A stretch of 64,000 bases of DNA, taken from Hymenoscyphus infarciens. Taxonomy: Eukaryota; Ascomycota; Leotiomycetes; Helotiales; Helotiaceae. How positions within the stretch are numbered: position 1 is the stretch's first letter; every line of letters starts with the position of its first letter. The notes beneath the pieces are model-generated. The model was not told the origin of the DNA and searched no databases. It worked only from the letters and a program-made list of their open reading frames with translations. Positions 23,811 to 34,838 of this stretch are shown in pieces. The DNA is taken from the NCBI GenBank assembly GCA_001414345.1, contig LLCB01000043.1:205165-269164 (forward strand). The letters are read 5' to 3'. Both the position numbers and the translations under genes were made by a program.

Positions 23811-23981
23811 ATGGTTATCCAGAAATCCAACTCTAGTCCTAGATCCACCCGAACACCACGGGTTCGATCTCGATCGAAAAGTTCGGGTTCTGCCTCGGCG
23901 GCAATATCAATCGACGACAGTACTGGTGATTATCAATTGGTTCGCACATTGAGTGACGAACATGCTAGTCAACTTTCTTGA
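23811..23981 (+). other. Short Ser/Arg-rich ORF downstream of rts1
   Basis: ATG 23811 to TGA 23979-23981 gives 56 residues (RSTRTPRVRSRSKSSGSAS, then an acidic DDSTGDYQLVRTLSDEH end). Codon use looks like coding DNA rather than UTR. It could be a separate small gene, an alternative C-terminal exon of rts1 (a donor-like GTAGGC lies in the last rts1 exon), or chance. Confidence 0.3.
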
Positions 23982-24574
23982 TGGAAAAGAAGAGGCTTCT
24001 CCTCATGATGGCATGGGTAGATGGAGGGATTGAGGCTTGACTTGTTTCTTACACCTCATGTCAAGGGTGTTGATTTATGTATGACGAATAAGCATAACTT
24101 CTTTTTACTCTTGTTTTTTGCCGGCGATTTTTCGTTTGGATGCCCCCGTTTGCGGTTCCGGGTTTGGGAGGGGTATCTTTTCTATCTTCCACGTTTCTCA
24201 TTAGACTTTTTTTTTCTGAAAGGGGAAACCCTTCTTCGTAACGCATACTTTTCTCTCCCACTCTGGTTTTTCTCGTTCTTTGAAGTAAATATGGAGGGTA
24301 AAAGGCACATGCTGGCGTTCAGATTGGTACGATTCCTGGAAGCTAATGAAAAAGTTGACGAGAACCATGCATGGTACCTGAATTTAATTGACTTTTGAAA
24401 TTATGATGATTCTAGTGATGTCTTGTGGTATTTTCGCTTGTTCATGTCTTCTTCATGATGATATCCAGTTGTCCTATAAACGCCTTGCCCTGTCCTAGTC
24501 TTATACGTTTCAACGCCTGTGACAATTCTCCCGACTCTTTACTCTGCTCTGTCCATCTTCGTGATTTGCCAACC
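23982..24574. other. Convergent 3' region between rts1 and tlg1
   Basis: T-rich 3' flanking DNA of two converging genes. No gene is seen. Confidence 0.5.
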
Positions 24575-25396
24575 TCACAAAATCAAAACCAAAATCAGCA
24601 GGATAATCAACACAAAGATGAGCAGTGCGATGCAACAACTACTCAACCCATCCTCATTCTTCCGTATCACTGTGCCCATAGTTTTTAACCCCGTTTGTAA
24701 ACGGCCACCTACTCGATCGGCTAGTCCATCGACTGTATCTAGCATTTCTCCTTGCTCCTCGAGTTCGCGGCCCATGTCGTCGGCTTGTTGACGGAGGTTG
24801 CCTACTGTGCGGTAGACGGAGTCGAGTTGTGTGTCTTGCTCGTGGAGCATCTGGAGTTGTTGCTGTTGTTCGAACTCGGCGTTGTAATCCTGGGTGTCTT
24901 CATCCTCCCCCCTCGAACCGTAGGGGTCACCTTCTGTCCTCCCGCTACCCCTTTCCCCACCAGCCTTTCCTTTCCTTGATTTACCCACATCGCTTGGCGC
25001 TTTCGCCAGCTCCTCGTAGTAATCTTCTATCTCGGAGGCTACTTCTTGGATGAATTGCCTTCGACGCGCTATCTCTGGTGTGTCCAGGCCGTACTTGTAG
25101 GGATCGGATTGGATTGCTTCTATGGAGAGGCGCAGGTCGGAGAGGTCTTCTGTTATTGATGAGAGGGCTGTTTGGAGGTCTTTGCGGGCTTCGAGGAGTT
25201 CGGGGGAGGGGGGTTTGGAGGGGGAGGCGAGGGTGGAGATTCGGAGGTAGGATGTGAAGAGGGGACGGGTTGTGAGGAGGGCGGATTGCACGTCTCTGTT
25301 GATTTGGTGAGTGGAGGCAAAAGAGAGAAGTCAAAAGGAAAGTCATACGCTTGAACTTGGAGGAAGGGATCCTCTTCGTTGGTTGAGGACATCATC
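24575..25396 (-). CDS. Qc-SNARE, Tlg1/syntaxin-6 type
   Basis: This is a t-SNARE for fusion at the trans-Golgi network and endosomes. Exons are 25396-25350 and 25295-24575 with a 54-nt phase-2 intron, giving 255 residues. The start MMSSTNEEDPFLQVQAD matches the syntaxin-6 N-terminal consensus. An N-terminal helical bundle (about 15-110) is followed by a Gly/Arg-rich acidic linker. The SNARE coiled coil lies at about 155-220 (MLHEQDTQLDSVYRTVGNLR, then EEQGEMLDTV with the central Gln). A C-terminal anchor is made of CCIALLIFVLIILLILVLIL with no lumenal tail. ATG 25393 gives a protein one residue shorter. Nothing looks damaged. Confidence 0.92.
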
Positions 25397-27056
25397 TTGG
25401 TTGGTGTTTGGAGGAAAGGAAAGGAAAGGATACGCCCTTCCCCCGCGATCCCCGCCTTGTATGCCCCTTTCTTCTTTCCGCCTCCTGTGCTTCTTCCGGG
25501 TGTCTGGGTCAAGGGTTGGATGTGCGTGGGAGGAGTGGATGTGGCGGAATGTGTTGTGCCTTTTCGATGCGCTTGAGCTTAAGCTTAGAGCTGCGTAACA
25601 CCAAGTGGGATAGAGGCGAGTTGGTCACTGTTGCCGCGATTGTTGGTTGGCTTTGCGGGTGAGGTTCGTATTAATTAGAGCTGGTCACTGCAGATTTGAT
25701 ATGCGGCCCGCGAGAATGGATTTCTGGTTGTGTAGATGTAATGCGTACGACCTGTCGTTACGAGGTTATTCACACGAGGCTGTTGTCGAAGGCACCTGCA
25801 CCTGCAACGAGAGAGCCGATGTCGAGCCCGGTGCGGATGTGGTGCTCCATAACGGAATCGGCTCTCTTCGCCGGCTTCAGCTTTTCACTTGAAGATTGTA
25901 CTACAGCATCAGCCAAATCAGTCGTGATCTAATCTGCGTCGCAGATAATGTTGGTCCAGTAATGAATATCATTTCTGCAGCAACCCTGAGGGCTTATGAG
26001 GGATCTGTATGGCCCGGGGACTTTTCTCAGATGTTGGAGATACCCTGAAGTCGTTTCCAACATCTCTCCAACGCAATGGAACCTCGCGCCTCTCCCACCA
26101 ACAACGACATAACACATTGCCACTGCACTTTATCAACGTCGTACTTTGGTATCTTGTCTTGTACCCCTCCTCCTTCTGAATTTATCCTTCATCTCTCAAC
26201 CCCTTCACTTGGTACATGCACAACACCACTCCACAATTGGATGACTCGTCTCCTGCCATGGCAATGGCAATGGCATCCCTGGTTGATGTTGACGATGCTA
26301 GGTAGGTAAGCTGTCCAGGTTAGGCTCTTTGGAACAGGTCTGCCGAGGATGAGTACTGCCTTGGGGTACTAGTACACACACACACTTGTCACCTCGACCC
26401 TTTCGTATGTCGGTGTGGGTGTCTTCTGCCATCCCCTCCGTTTTTGCCACTGCGGAGGCTCTGGCAGCTTGATCAGTCAGATTGAGGCGACAGCACCGAC
26501 GACATCACTCTGTTGCCTTGCTAGGTCGAGAAACGCGTCAACAGTTCGCTTCTAGGAGTCAAGAGTAAAAGATCTTGGGGCTGGATCAGGAGAGTGTGTC
26601 TAAATATCATACCTACTAATTAACGTTACTCTTCTTTGGCTCACCGACCTCCCCTACCTCCCTACCTCCCTACCTAGGTCCTCTTTCTTACCTTCCCCTC
26701 TTTCCTATCTGAGTCAAACATCCTGGTCATCGTGGTTCTACAAGTAGATTAGGGACAGTCCCGAGAAAAGTTTCTCTACAAATCTCCGTCCATTCACAGA
26801 GAAACACACCCAGTTTCCTACATTGTTGTTGCTGCACAGTCCTGCAGAGCCAGCAGACAATCCGAGACACCGTTTGTCCTTGGGCTTCGGCCCCCGTGGT
26901 TTGAGCAAGCCTCTGGTTGGATTTCTGCTATATTCCCGAAGATATCTTCCTTTCGGAAATCACTCTGTGGAATTTCGAAATTCTGACGCCCACAGGAGAC
27001 CAGGTCAAGACACGCCTTTGAGACTATAACCTTTTTTTGTCGGGTCTCTGGCAATC
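25397..27056. other. Divergent intergenic region between tlg1 and the BCS1-like gene
   Basis: About 1.65 kb. No supportable gene; the open frames are short and overlap in several directions. It contains a small (CA)n run at about 26376-26385 and pyrimidine-rich leader DNA before the ATG at 27057. Confidence 0.5.
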
Positions 27057-29021
27057 ATGAGGCAGAAAGGCCTCAACTCCATACTGGGCTCTGCTGCCTC
27101 TGCATTTTCTCCTAGCTCGGGAAATATGTCAGAATCAAATAGCACCTTGTTGGGGGGTTTCTCTCCCACGACTTTGCTCGAAACTTTTATCCCGGGCTAC
27201 GGACATATCCATAAAATATTCCTCTACAACTTTGGACTGGATGTTACCATGGTCGTATCTTTCGGGGCAGCCCTATTTATTGCAGCACGACTTCTTCAAA
27301 GCGCCAAAACCGTCTTCTGGGCGTTCCTCAACGCCTACTTCATGTCTGAGATCACAGTTAGCAGTAACGACGAGATCCATGGCCACCTCATTCAGTTCCT
27401 AGCACACCAATATAAAATATCCTCTTCTCGACGTCTCATGGCCGAAACGCCTTCCAAAAGCGCCTGGGAATTGGACAGCGAAGACACTGGTCAATCCATC
27501 GAAACAAGCGTCGACGCAAGCGGAAAGATCAAGTGGCTCAATTTCTCCAATCAAGAAGCAAAATCTCAACCTCGTTTTACTCCGGCCATTGGATCGCACA
27601 ATTTCTGGCACAATCGCACTTACTTCCAATTGAGACGCAAGGAGGTTAGCGTTTTTGATACCCTCGGTAGTGGAGCGACATCATTCAAAGATAAGGAGGT
27701 GCTTACACTATCTTGCTTTGGAAGGAGTACCGATCCAATCAAGGCTTTGATTCAACACGCCAAAGGTCACTATCATCTCGGTCACAAAGCGAAAACTATC
27801 ATCAAACGCCCGGCGCCTAAAGATATGAGACGTTTTGGTGGTCGCGGAGCTTGGGTCAAGATTGCGGAACGACCTTGCAGACCCATGAGAACTGTCGTCT
27901 TGGATGAACACAGGAAGATGGATGTTTTAGCTGATATTAACGAGTATCTCAATCCCATCACCGCACGTTGGTATGCGAATAGAGGTATTCCATATCGAAG
28001 AGGCTATCTATTTTATGGTAAATAACGTCTTCATTCTGTCAACCTGGATATATGTGCTGATATCATTCGTAGGTCCTCCGGGTACAGGCAAAACTTCATT
28101 AACCTTCGCTTTGGCGGGAGTGTTTGGATTGGATATCCATGTGGTCAGCTTGCTGGAACCTACCCTCACGGAAGAGGAATTGGGGATGCTATTCACGAAT
28201 TTACCGGCTAGGTGTATTGTATTGTTGGAAGATATTGACACGGCCGGACTTATTAGAGACGAACCTACTGACACAGTGCAAGAGAGCAAAGGAGACAAGG
28301 ACGGAAAGCAGGGATTTGATGTAGGTGATTTGACCAAGGCTTTCAAGAAGGCTAGTCAAATGAATGAGGAGGACCGAAAGAAGGGAATCTCTCTTTCGGG
28401 ACTTCTCAATATTATCGATGGTAAGTTCCTAATCTGCTTTTCTTGTTATGATTTGGGGATTAACCAAAAACAGGTGTCGCTTCCCACGAAGGTCGTGTCT
28501 TGGTAATGACTACCAACCATCCCGAGAAACTTGACGAGGCTCTCATTCGACCCGGACGCGTCGACCACCAAGTTCCCTTCGACTATGCAAGCCAACATCA
28601 GATTCGAGAGCTCTTCATCAGGATGTACAGAGACGATGTCGAGTTAGGTGACGAGGTGATATCAGTTTCTTCGACAGAGAACGAGAAAACTCCGTTGGTT
28701 TCTTTACCCGCTTCGAAATCTAGCGACCAAGATGGCTCTGCGTTTGAGAGGTTGGAGATTACGCCACCGCCTACTCCCGTTACGGACCACACTTCTGGAG
28801 ATGATGAAGAAAATGGAGGGGAACCGGAGACTGAGATGGGACTGGATGAGATTGCCCAGGCTTTCTCGGAAAAGATCCCGGATGGGGTTTTCAGTCCTGC
28901 TGAGGTCCAGGGGTTCCTTTTGAAGAGGAAGAAGGATCCAGAACGGGCTTTGGATGAGATTAAAGAATGGGTTGAGAGGTCAAAGGGCGGGAGAGGGTTT
29001 GCGGTTGGTGGTGGGAGGTAG
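27057..29021 (+). CDS. BCS1-like mitochondrial AAA ATPase
   Basis: BCS1 proteins are inner-membrane AAA ATPases; Bcs1 itself inserts the Rieske protein into complex III, but fungi carry several paralogues of unknown substrate. Exons 27057-28017, 28073-28420 and 28474-29021 join to 618 residues. A transmembrane helix at about 62-82 (VTMVVSFGAALFIAARLL) precedes the BCS1_N domain (to about 300). The ATPase domain has Walker A GPPGTGKTS (321-329), Walker B IVLLEDID (369-376) and a second region of homology with MTTNHPEKLDEALIRPGRVD. The C-terminal part has an extended acidic insert. The divergent N-terminus and large C-terminal insert suggest a paralogue rather than the housekeeping Bcs1. Met 23 is an alternative start. 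Confidence 0.88.
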
Positions 29022-29380
29022 GTGGATGTGGCATCGGATAAAAACCACGAAAGCATACGGAGGTGGCTTTGTTGGGGTAAATTTGAAGTTTGAGTTGGGA
29101 GTTTGGGGGCACATATACGGCTTCTTTTCTCTTTCTGCATACGTTTGACTTTGCGGGAGGTTGGTACATTTCTTACGAAAAGATTCGCAAATATTATAAT
29201 AAGTCATTTTCTATTGGGAGAGCACAAGGGAGTTTTATCGTATATACTAGCACTTCCTTCAAAGTTAGGTTTTTGAATACATACATTTCCAAGTTCGTGA
29301 TAGATAACAAACGCGGCAGAAAATACACTCGTACCTATGTAATCTTACTAGCTCTCATTGTTCTCACTTTCTAGAGCAAC

Positions 29381-29410
29381 AGAGAGTAATTTAAAGTGAG
29401 ATTACTCTCT
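29381..29410. repeat. Perfect 10-bp stem, 10-nt loop
   Basis: AGAGAGTAAT at 29381-29390 pairs with ATTACTCTCT at 29401-29410. An overlapping inverted pair CTCACTTT/AAAGTGAG lies around it. It could be an element remnant or part of a 3' end. Confidence 0.55.
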
Positions 29411-29821
29411 AGATTATCTCATTCCAACTGTTCTATTTCTTCTAAAGGGTTAGATTAATATTTCAAAGAACAACGAAAGACTGCTTTTATGGTTTGGCCG
29501 ATTGGGATTTGAGAAAGGACTTGGATGAGGAATATCTTATAGGCTCTCTTTAAGGACAAACGAATTATAAGTCATTCGAGCCTTGACGGGACGGGGAAAT
29601 ATATGTAGCCAAGGTTTCACTGCGTCAAAGTGAAGCGGCTTTAACTACATAGGGGTGATTTTGTACATACAAACGGATCAGGCTAATGAGTTTATTGGCT
29701 CCTTTCTCACTCTGGATGAATGGAAGCTCTCCTGCGAAACTTGCACCTAATAATAATCTCTTCTTACCTTCTTTGCTTTTTCTATGGTTAGCTCAAGTTA
29801 ATTTAATTCACCTCCGCATAA

Positions 29822-29872
29822 CTTCAATTCGATAGCTTCAATTCGATAGCTTCAATTCGATAGCTTCAATTC
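29822..29872. repeat. 14-bp tandem repeat, three copies and a partial
   Basis: CTTCAATTCGATAG is repeated exactly three times (29822-29863), followed by an imperfect partial copy. Confidence 0.85.
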
Positions 29873-29986
29873 TCGATACAGCTTCACTTACAAAGACTAA
29901 GCTCCTCCGCATCTTAGTAACATTCCTTCGTTCTCTGGTCTCTCTACTAAACCATATCAAGTCAATTCCATTGCAAGCTCGCCAAC

Positions 29987-30777
29987 ATGTACTGCAACCC
30001 TTGCGAGGAATAGTTTACTAATATTAGGTACTAGTAATATATCAAGTATAGTATCGAGTATTAACCTCTATGCTACGACTGCGAAATCTGCGCGAGAGAG
30101 TTTTTGCGTGAGAGAGTTTATTTCTAAGGAATCTTTATACTAGTATAAATCCAATGCTTCGGCGCATCTGTATTGTGGGCCTTGCAAATACTTGTTTTTG
30201 AATACACAGAGGGTAATCTTATGCAGGTATGTATTTCCTACCCCTGAAATGAGGAGATGTATGTTGAATTTCATGTGGTATTAACATTCAAGAGCGCATG
30301 TTGGGGCTACCATGGAGTGTATATTTTGCCAAGTTGGGTGTGCGACCGCTTCGGGGCTTCTTGTTCATCTTGAGAGCGGGGGATGTCCTTCTCGTGTTGA
30401 GAGATACCGAGCCAATGCGGCAATTCTTCGTCTTAATCGGAATCATCGAATCACGAAACCGCACCTGACATTAGGTCCTTACGAGGTGGATTTTAGGGAC
30501 GCTACGGAGGTTGCGTGGATGGCGCTGCGTTTGAATGTTACCTCTGTCCGAGGGAGTGTGGGAATTTAAATTCGCTGAATAGTTATTTGTCTAGTCCTGG
30601 TATTGCACTCCCTTATATCCAGGTTTTAGAAAGTAAACTAATGAGGCTTTAGTTCATGGACGGGATATTTATAATTGTCCGAAAGATGGGTGTGGGGGGA
30701 TGTATAAGTTGTTGAGTGGACTCGTTATGCATGTTGAGAGTGAGAGTTGTGGGTTGATGAGGTTTGAACGAGTATAG
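29987..30777 (+). pseudogene. Multi-C2H2 zinc-finger protein gene, degenerate
   Basis: Fragments in several frames match the fungal multi-finger proteins that start MYC-x2-C. Seen in order: MYCNPCEE then TAG (29987 on); CYDCEICAREFLRE (about 30072); NASAHLYCGPCKYLFLNTQ (about 30155); then, after a likely intron, MECIFCQVGCATASGLLVHL and ESGGCPSRV (30312 on); a finger AFECYLCPRE in a shifted frame (about 30525); and YNCPKDGCGGMYKLLSGLVM with HVESESCGLMRF (about 30670). Several TAG/TAA codons and at least one frameshift separate them. The parent protein would have been a nuclear nucleic-acid-binding protein. Now dead; the last in-frame stop is at 30775-30777. Confidence 0.7.
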
Positions 30778-31131
30778 ATATAGACTAGAGGGGGGATGGG
30801 TGGTATGGTTGGACGATTGGTTGAGGGGCCTGCGGTTCATGTCGAGCAGGAGGTTTGTTAATAGCTTGGTCTTGCGTTATTCTGGTACGGAGTTTGGTGG
30901 ATAGTGGTGTTACCGGTCATAGAGTATCAAAGGTTTGACTTGAGAGTTTTACCAAGTTATGGTGGGCACTTTTTCTTTTTGCTTTTGGGCTTGATGGTTT
31001 GGGGCATGTGAGTACCTTTTTTTAAGTGGGGGTATTCAGTCTGGTATCTGTCTTAAGTCTAAATAACGTATACTCATATGCTCGGAATATCTTCGTAGTT
31101 CAAAGTTCCTACTTTCCAGATTTTGGCACCA
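30778..31131. other. Intergenic between the C2H2 remnant and member C
   Basis: No gene is seen; it is short G/T-rich 3' flanking DNA of two converging remnants. Confidence 0.4.
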
Positions 31132-31485
31132 CTACCTACTCCTCGCCGCCCAAGCCGCCAAACGTTTGCTCCTCATTCCACCACCTGAAGAGTCAGGGTT
31201 TTCGTCATCTTTTGCGTCTTCTCTTATTTTGTCATTCTTCGCAGTACCACTCGGCTCGTCAGCTGGTGGGACATAATTGCTATACAAGTCAACACGTCAG
31301 CACTTTCCTGCAAACAGCCAGAAGCGGCTCCTCTTCTCCTTTGTGTTGGGCAGAAACTCGTCATGATACTTTCCTAGCCGACTTTCTGTGTGATGGACAA
31401 ACTGCAACTTACTGTTGACTGTGAACGCGTAACAGAGTACAAGCATGGCATTGGTCTGGCGTCGTAAAACAATTAGGGTTCTCTG
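31132..31485 (-). pseudogene. Small paralogous family member C (diverged remnant)
   Basis: On the minus strand an open segment ends in KYHDEF and RSRFWL (exon end at 31316) and, after a 36-nt GT-AG gap (31280-31315), continues as NYVPPADEPSGTAKNDKIRE to a TAG at 31134-31132. This matches the exon 3/exon 4 junction of members A (SL|KYVPQA) and B (S|NYTPQA) in phase and sequence. The upstream part of the exon is poorly alike, no clear first two exons are visible, and 36 nt is short for an intron. It lacks the Gly-rich tail. I treat it as a decayed tandem copy next to member B. Confidence 0.4.
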
Positions 31486-31894
31486 TAGGTGCACCTATTT
31501 TTGTAAGTAGTGTAGAAAATCCCTGCGACATTAAAATCCATACCTGGGAAGATCTGGAAAAATTGCAAACCAGAATTTTAGATTCTCACACAGTTTTCTT
31601 GGAGAATGGAAGTCATTGGTCCAGAATTTCTAAAGCAAGAAGCATTTTTACTACTACGGAGTTTCATGAGAAATCCAGAGGCTTAAGAGCACCATGGAAT
31701 CAAAGACCAAAGCTACGTTTTCCCAACCACCATCGATTTCTCTAATCAAAGTACTTGTCAAAAATGATGTAATTGTCCAAAATTGGTAACCTCGCAAGAA
31801 CAAGCCACAAGTGCACACTAAAGCTTGGTGAAAACCATATGTCATTTTTATTGAGAGGTTTGAAATGCCTCCTACATTCCGAATCCCTGGCATC

Positions 31895-32651
31895 TCAAAT
31901 CTTCAGACCGGCACCAGCTCCGCCCTCACCTGTTCCCCCATCAGGCTTTCTTCTCGCACTAGGAAATCGGGAAATATCTTCGACCTTCTTTTTGACTACT
32001 TTACGATATTCACGTTCCTGTCGTCTTTTCCTTTCCTCCTCGTCACTACCATTTTCTCCTTCATTTGCAACACGACTAGGTTGTTAAGCTTCTTCTATTC
32101 CAGCAACACTAGTTTCTTGAGCTTCACGCTCATTTGCAACACGAGCAGTTTGGTGAGCTTGTGGAGTGTAATTGCTATATGAATCTACTTGTCAGTTTTC
32201 TTCTCGCTATAAGCAATGGAAAGGGAGTAAAAACCTACAAAGAGCGATAAGCATGATCCGTGAAGAATTCCTCATACACCTCTAGAAAATCTTGTCTTTT
32301 GGGGTCTAACTTTTCATCTTGCGAAGCAGTTAGTGTATACCTGAACCGGTGCACCATCAAAAGTTTCTTCGTATCGTCGACTTCGTTCCCGAATTCGTTG
32401 AAGAAGAAATTGTGCCATGCCTGGGCTGCGTGGGTCGTGCGGGCGAGGTGCTCCTGTTGCTCTTGGGGTGTCCTATGAGTGTGGTGTTAGTCTTTGGTTT
32501 TTGTGCCATTTTAAACGGGTGTTTGGACTTACCGAGTTGGATAGTTGGGATCGGGAGGGGCATTTGGGCTGATCCTGCCGCTGATTTTGGATGTTAGTTT
32601 TACAAGCTTGGTTGTGGGGGAGGGGGCGCGTTACTCTCGACCTGGAGCCAT
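31895..32651 (-). pseudogene. Small paralogous family member B
   Basis: Exons on the minus strand are 32651-32635, 32580-32533, 32472-32240 and 32174-31895. The start MAPGRDGRISPNAPPD parallels member A, exon 2 is 48 nt in both, and exon 3 reads TPQEQQEHLARTTHAAQAWH onward. Near the end of exon 3 one base is missing relative to member A, so FFTDHAYRS is in a shifted frame. Exon 4 reads NYTPQAHQTARVANERE and then has a TAA (GCT TAA CAA) where Gln fits. It then runs open as QPSRVANEGENGSDEEE and ends RRKPDGGTGEGGAGAGLKI. The short internal repeat RVANE occurs twice. With a frameshift and a nonsense codon this copy is probably not functional. Confidence 0.6.
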
Positions 32652-33259
32652 GTTTCAAGTTCCTTCGGAATTAAGAACTGATGAGATGGGTTACTGAGTG
32701 ACGTCGGGACCGGGAAGTATTGCAAGAGGCTTGAGTGCCTTATCTTCCGGGAAGTGAAAGTTGGAGTTATAGATGAGATGCTCTGATGATAGAGGTTCCT
32801 CTCTTGACATACCCTGGGAGAGTGTTTGCTAAGAGAGTGCTTGCCTTTGGAAGCCAACCAAACTCAGTCCTATGACTCCATGTGTGATAAGGGTCTTTTG
32901 ATGTATGTCACAAGTTAGATGATAGGGAATCAGCAGGTAAGCGGATTGTTAGATAGAAAGCCACTTTTTAGGGTTTTCAAGGATTGTTGAACTCTGAGTC
33001 GTCTGAGAATTTGCCTCTAATGGTAAAAATAGAGAGGGAGATGATGTCCTAGTATGGGATTGGTTGTTTTCTTGGTCTTTTGTTGTTTGGTTTGATGGTT
33101 CTCAACGAAATGGTAATTGGAAACGTTCCAGTCTATAAGAATTTCTGAAATTGTTTGACCTCTTTCCAAACTCAGGAATATCGCAAGAAAAAAGTGCGCT
33201 GGAAGTATAAATCTATCAAAACCTCAATAAAACGAAAAAGAAATTGTAAAAAAGCCACC
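32652..33259. other. Intergenic upstream of member B
   Basis: No gene is seen; this is the promoter side of member B, grading into AT-rich block 3. Confidence 0.4.
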
Positions 33260-34340
33260 CGGGTAGTTCATTTAAAACACTAATATAGAATCAATTAGTT
33301 CTGCTACAGAGGAAACCTGAAACCTTATTAGCAAACCTAGTACTACATCCTCGCAAATAATATAAAGAGCTACCACTGGTCTCCTTATAATCAAAAAGTG
33401 ATCCCTTTTAACAACTTTGCCGTCGTTCTTAGCCTTCTTAGGGAGCAAATCCTCCCACCTATTAGGTTCTATATTCTCTCGTAGAAGAAGTAATAAACGC
33501 TATACTTTATTCGAATACATTGTTTCAATAGCTAAAGTTATGATAAAACAATCTTTACTTTCTACGATTATAAGTTTCTACTTACTAGAGATATAATATA
33601 TTAAAATAAGTTATAAAGAGGTTTACTTAGAGTATACTAAGAATTAGCTTATTAGTTATATAAGTATATAAATTAATAATTTCAACTAGAATTAAATAAG
33701 TACTTCTTTCTTATTAGACTTAGACAGCGATACGATATTTATCGGATTATCGCGATATATATCGTATAATAAATATCGTAAAATCTTTTCTAATATAATA
33801 AATATCGTTAAAAAAGCAACGATAATCGATATATATCAGGCTTTTAGCGCTAGTGCCTTATAGTACTAAATAAACATTATATTACTTTTATTTACTTTTT
33901 GAAATATGCTTTATTATATTTAAAGGTTATTATGTATATTTAAAAAGAACTTGTAATAAGAAGAGTAGTCTCTTAGAGTTATAAATAACCTATAAGCAAT
34001 TATAATTCACTATAAAACACGTGATCTTTTTTTATTTAGAAAATAGTAAGACTAAGTATTCTATTAGCTCTCGGCCGGAAGAACTATTCTCCACCGGATC
34101 ATCTATTTTTCCGCCGATAATCGATATATTATCAGTTATTCTTAGAAATCCGGTATTAATTAGATCACCTAATATAATACGATGAATATCGTAGATCTTC
34201 TTAATATACCACCGGTAATATCGCCGCCTAAGTCTGTTTCTTATTATTCTTTTACTTAGTGTTTATTTATAAATTTTACTTAAGTGACGTGAACAATTTA
34301 TCTAGAGCTAAAAGTATTTTAGTTTTAGTAAAGATACTAA
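33260..34340. repeat. AT-rich, RIP-like block 3 with CGATA palindromes
   Basis: About 1.1 kb of low-GC, stop-filled DNA. It is rich in ATATCG/CGATAT words, and two near-identical copies of CGATAATCGATATATATCAG lie at 33820-33839 and 34115-34135. It probably contains a decayed element; no reading frame survives. Confidence 0.65.
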
Positions 34341-34838
34341 GTGCTATATGAATTTATCCTTATCGATAGTCCAGAGACTAGATATCTAGGACGCTGAAGC
34401 AAGCTAGGTCAGTTTTTATCCCAAAAAGGGCAAAGAATTTTTTGTGACAGTAGGGACTAAGTTGTGTGGAGAGAAGCATGGATCTTATGATGTTGGCGCA
34501 GTTCAACGCTCACGAGCGGACAGCCAAAGGGTGGGAGTCGCTGTTCCAGTCTACTAATCCCAGATTTCGTCTTTGCCAAATCAAATCAAGCAGCCCCAGC
34601 AAGCTTGATGGGCGTCATTGAAGCTGGCTGGGAAGCCGAAGAGATCCAGACCGGTAGACAAAGATGTTTTTAGAGATACTCTGCGCGTCCCACAATTCTT
34701 GAACCACTGAAAAGTTATAGGACATCATCTATCCATATTCATACTATTTGAAAAGAAATCTCATCGTAGCAACAGCCTCACGAGATTGTATAAATCTTCA
34801 CCTGCCTTCTAGTCATACAATTCAACTACAAACAAAAT
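34341..34838. other. Intergenic, 3' flank of the gene at 34839
   Basis: Normal composition, no gene seen. Confidence 0.4.

Larger units (their letters stand above)
29022..29986. other. Intergenic with hairpin and tandem repeat
   Basis: There is no gene. It contains the stem-loop at 29381-29410 and the 14-bp tandem repeat at 29822-29872. Confidence 0.5.

Noticed and set aside
24021..24398. 125-codon Phe-rich frame downstream of rts1
   Set aside because: It derives from T-rich 3' flanking DNA and has no family features.
25153..25512. Frames overlapping the tlg1 start on both strands
   Set aside because: Shadows of the SNARE gene; the spliced SNARE reading explains the region.
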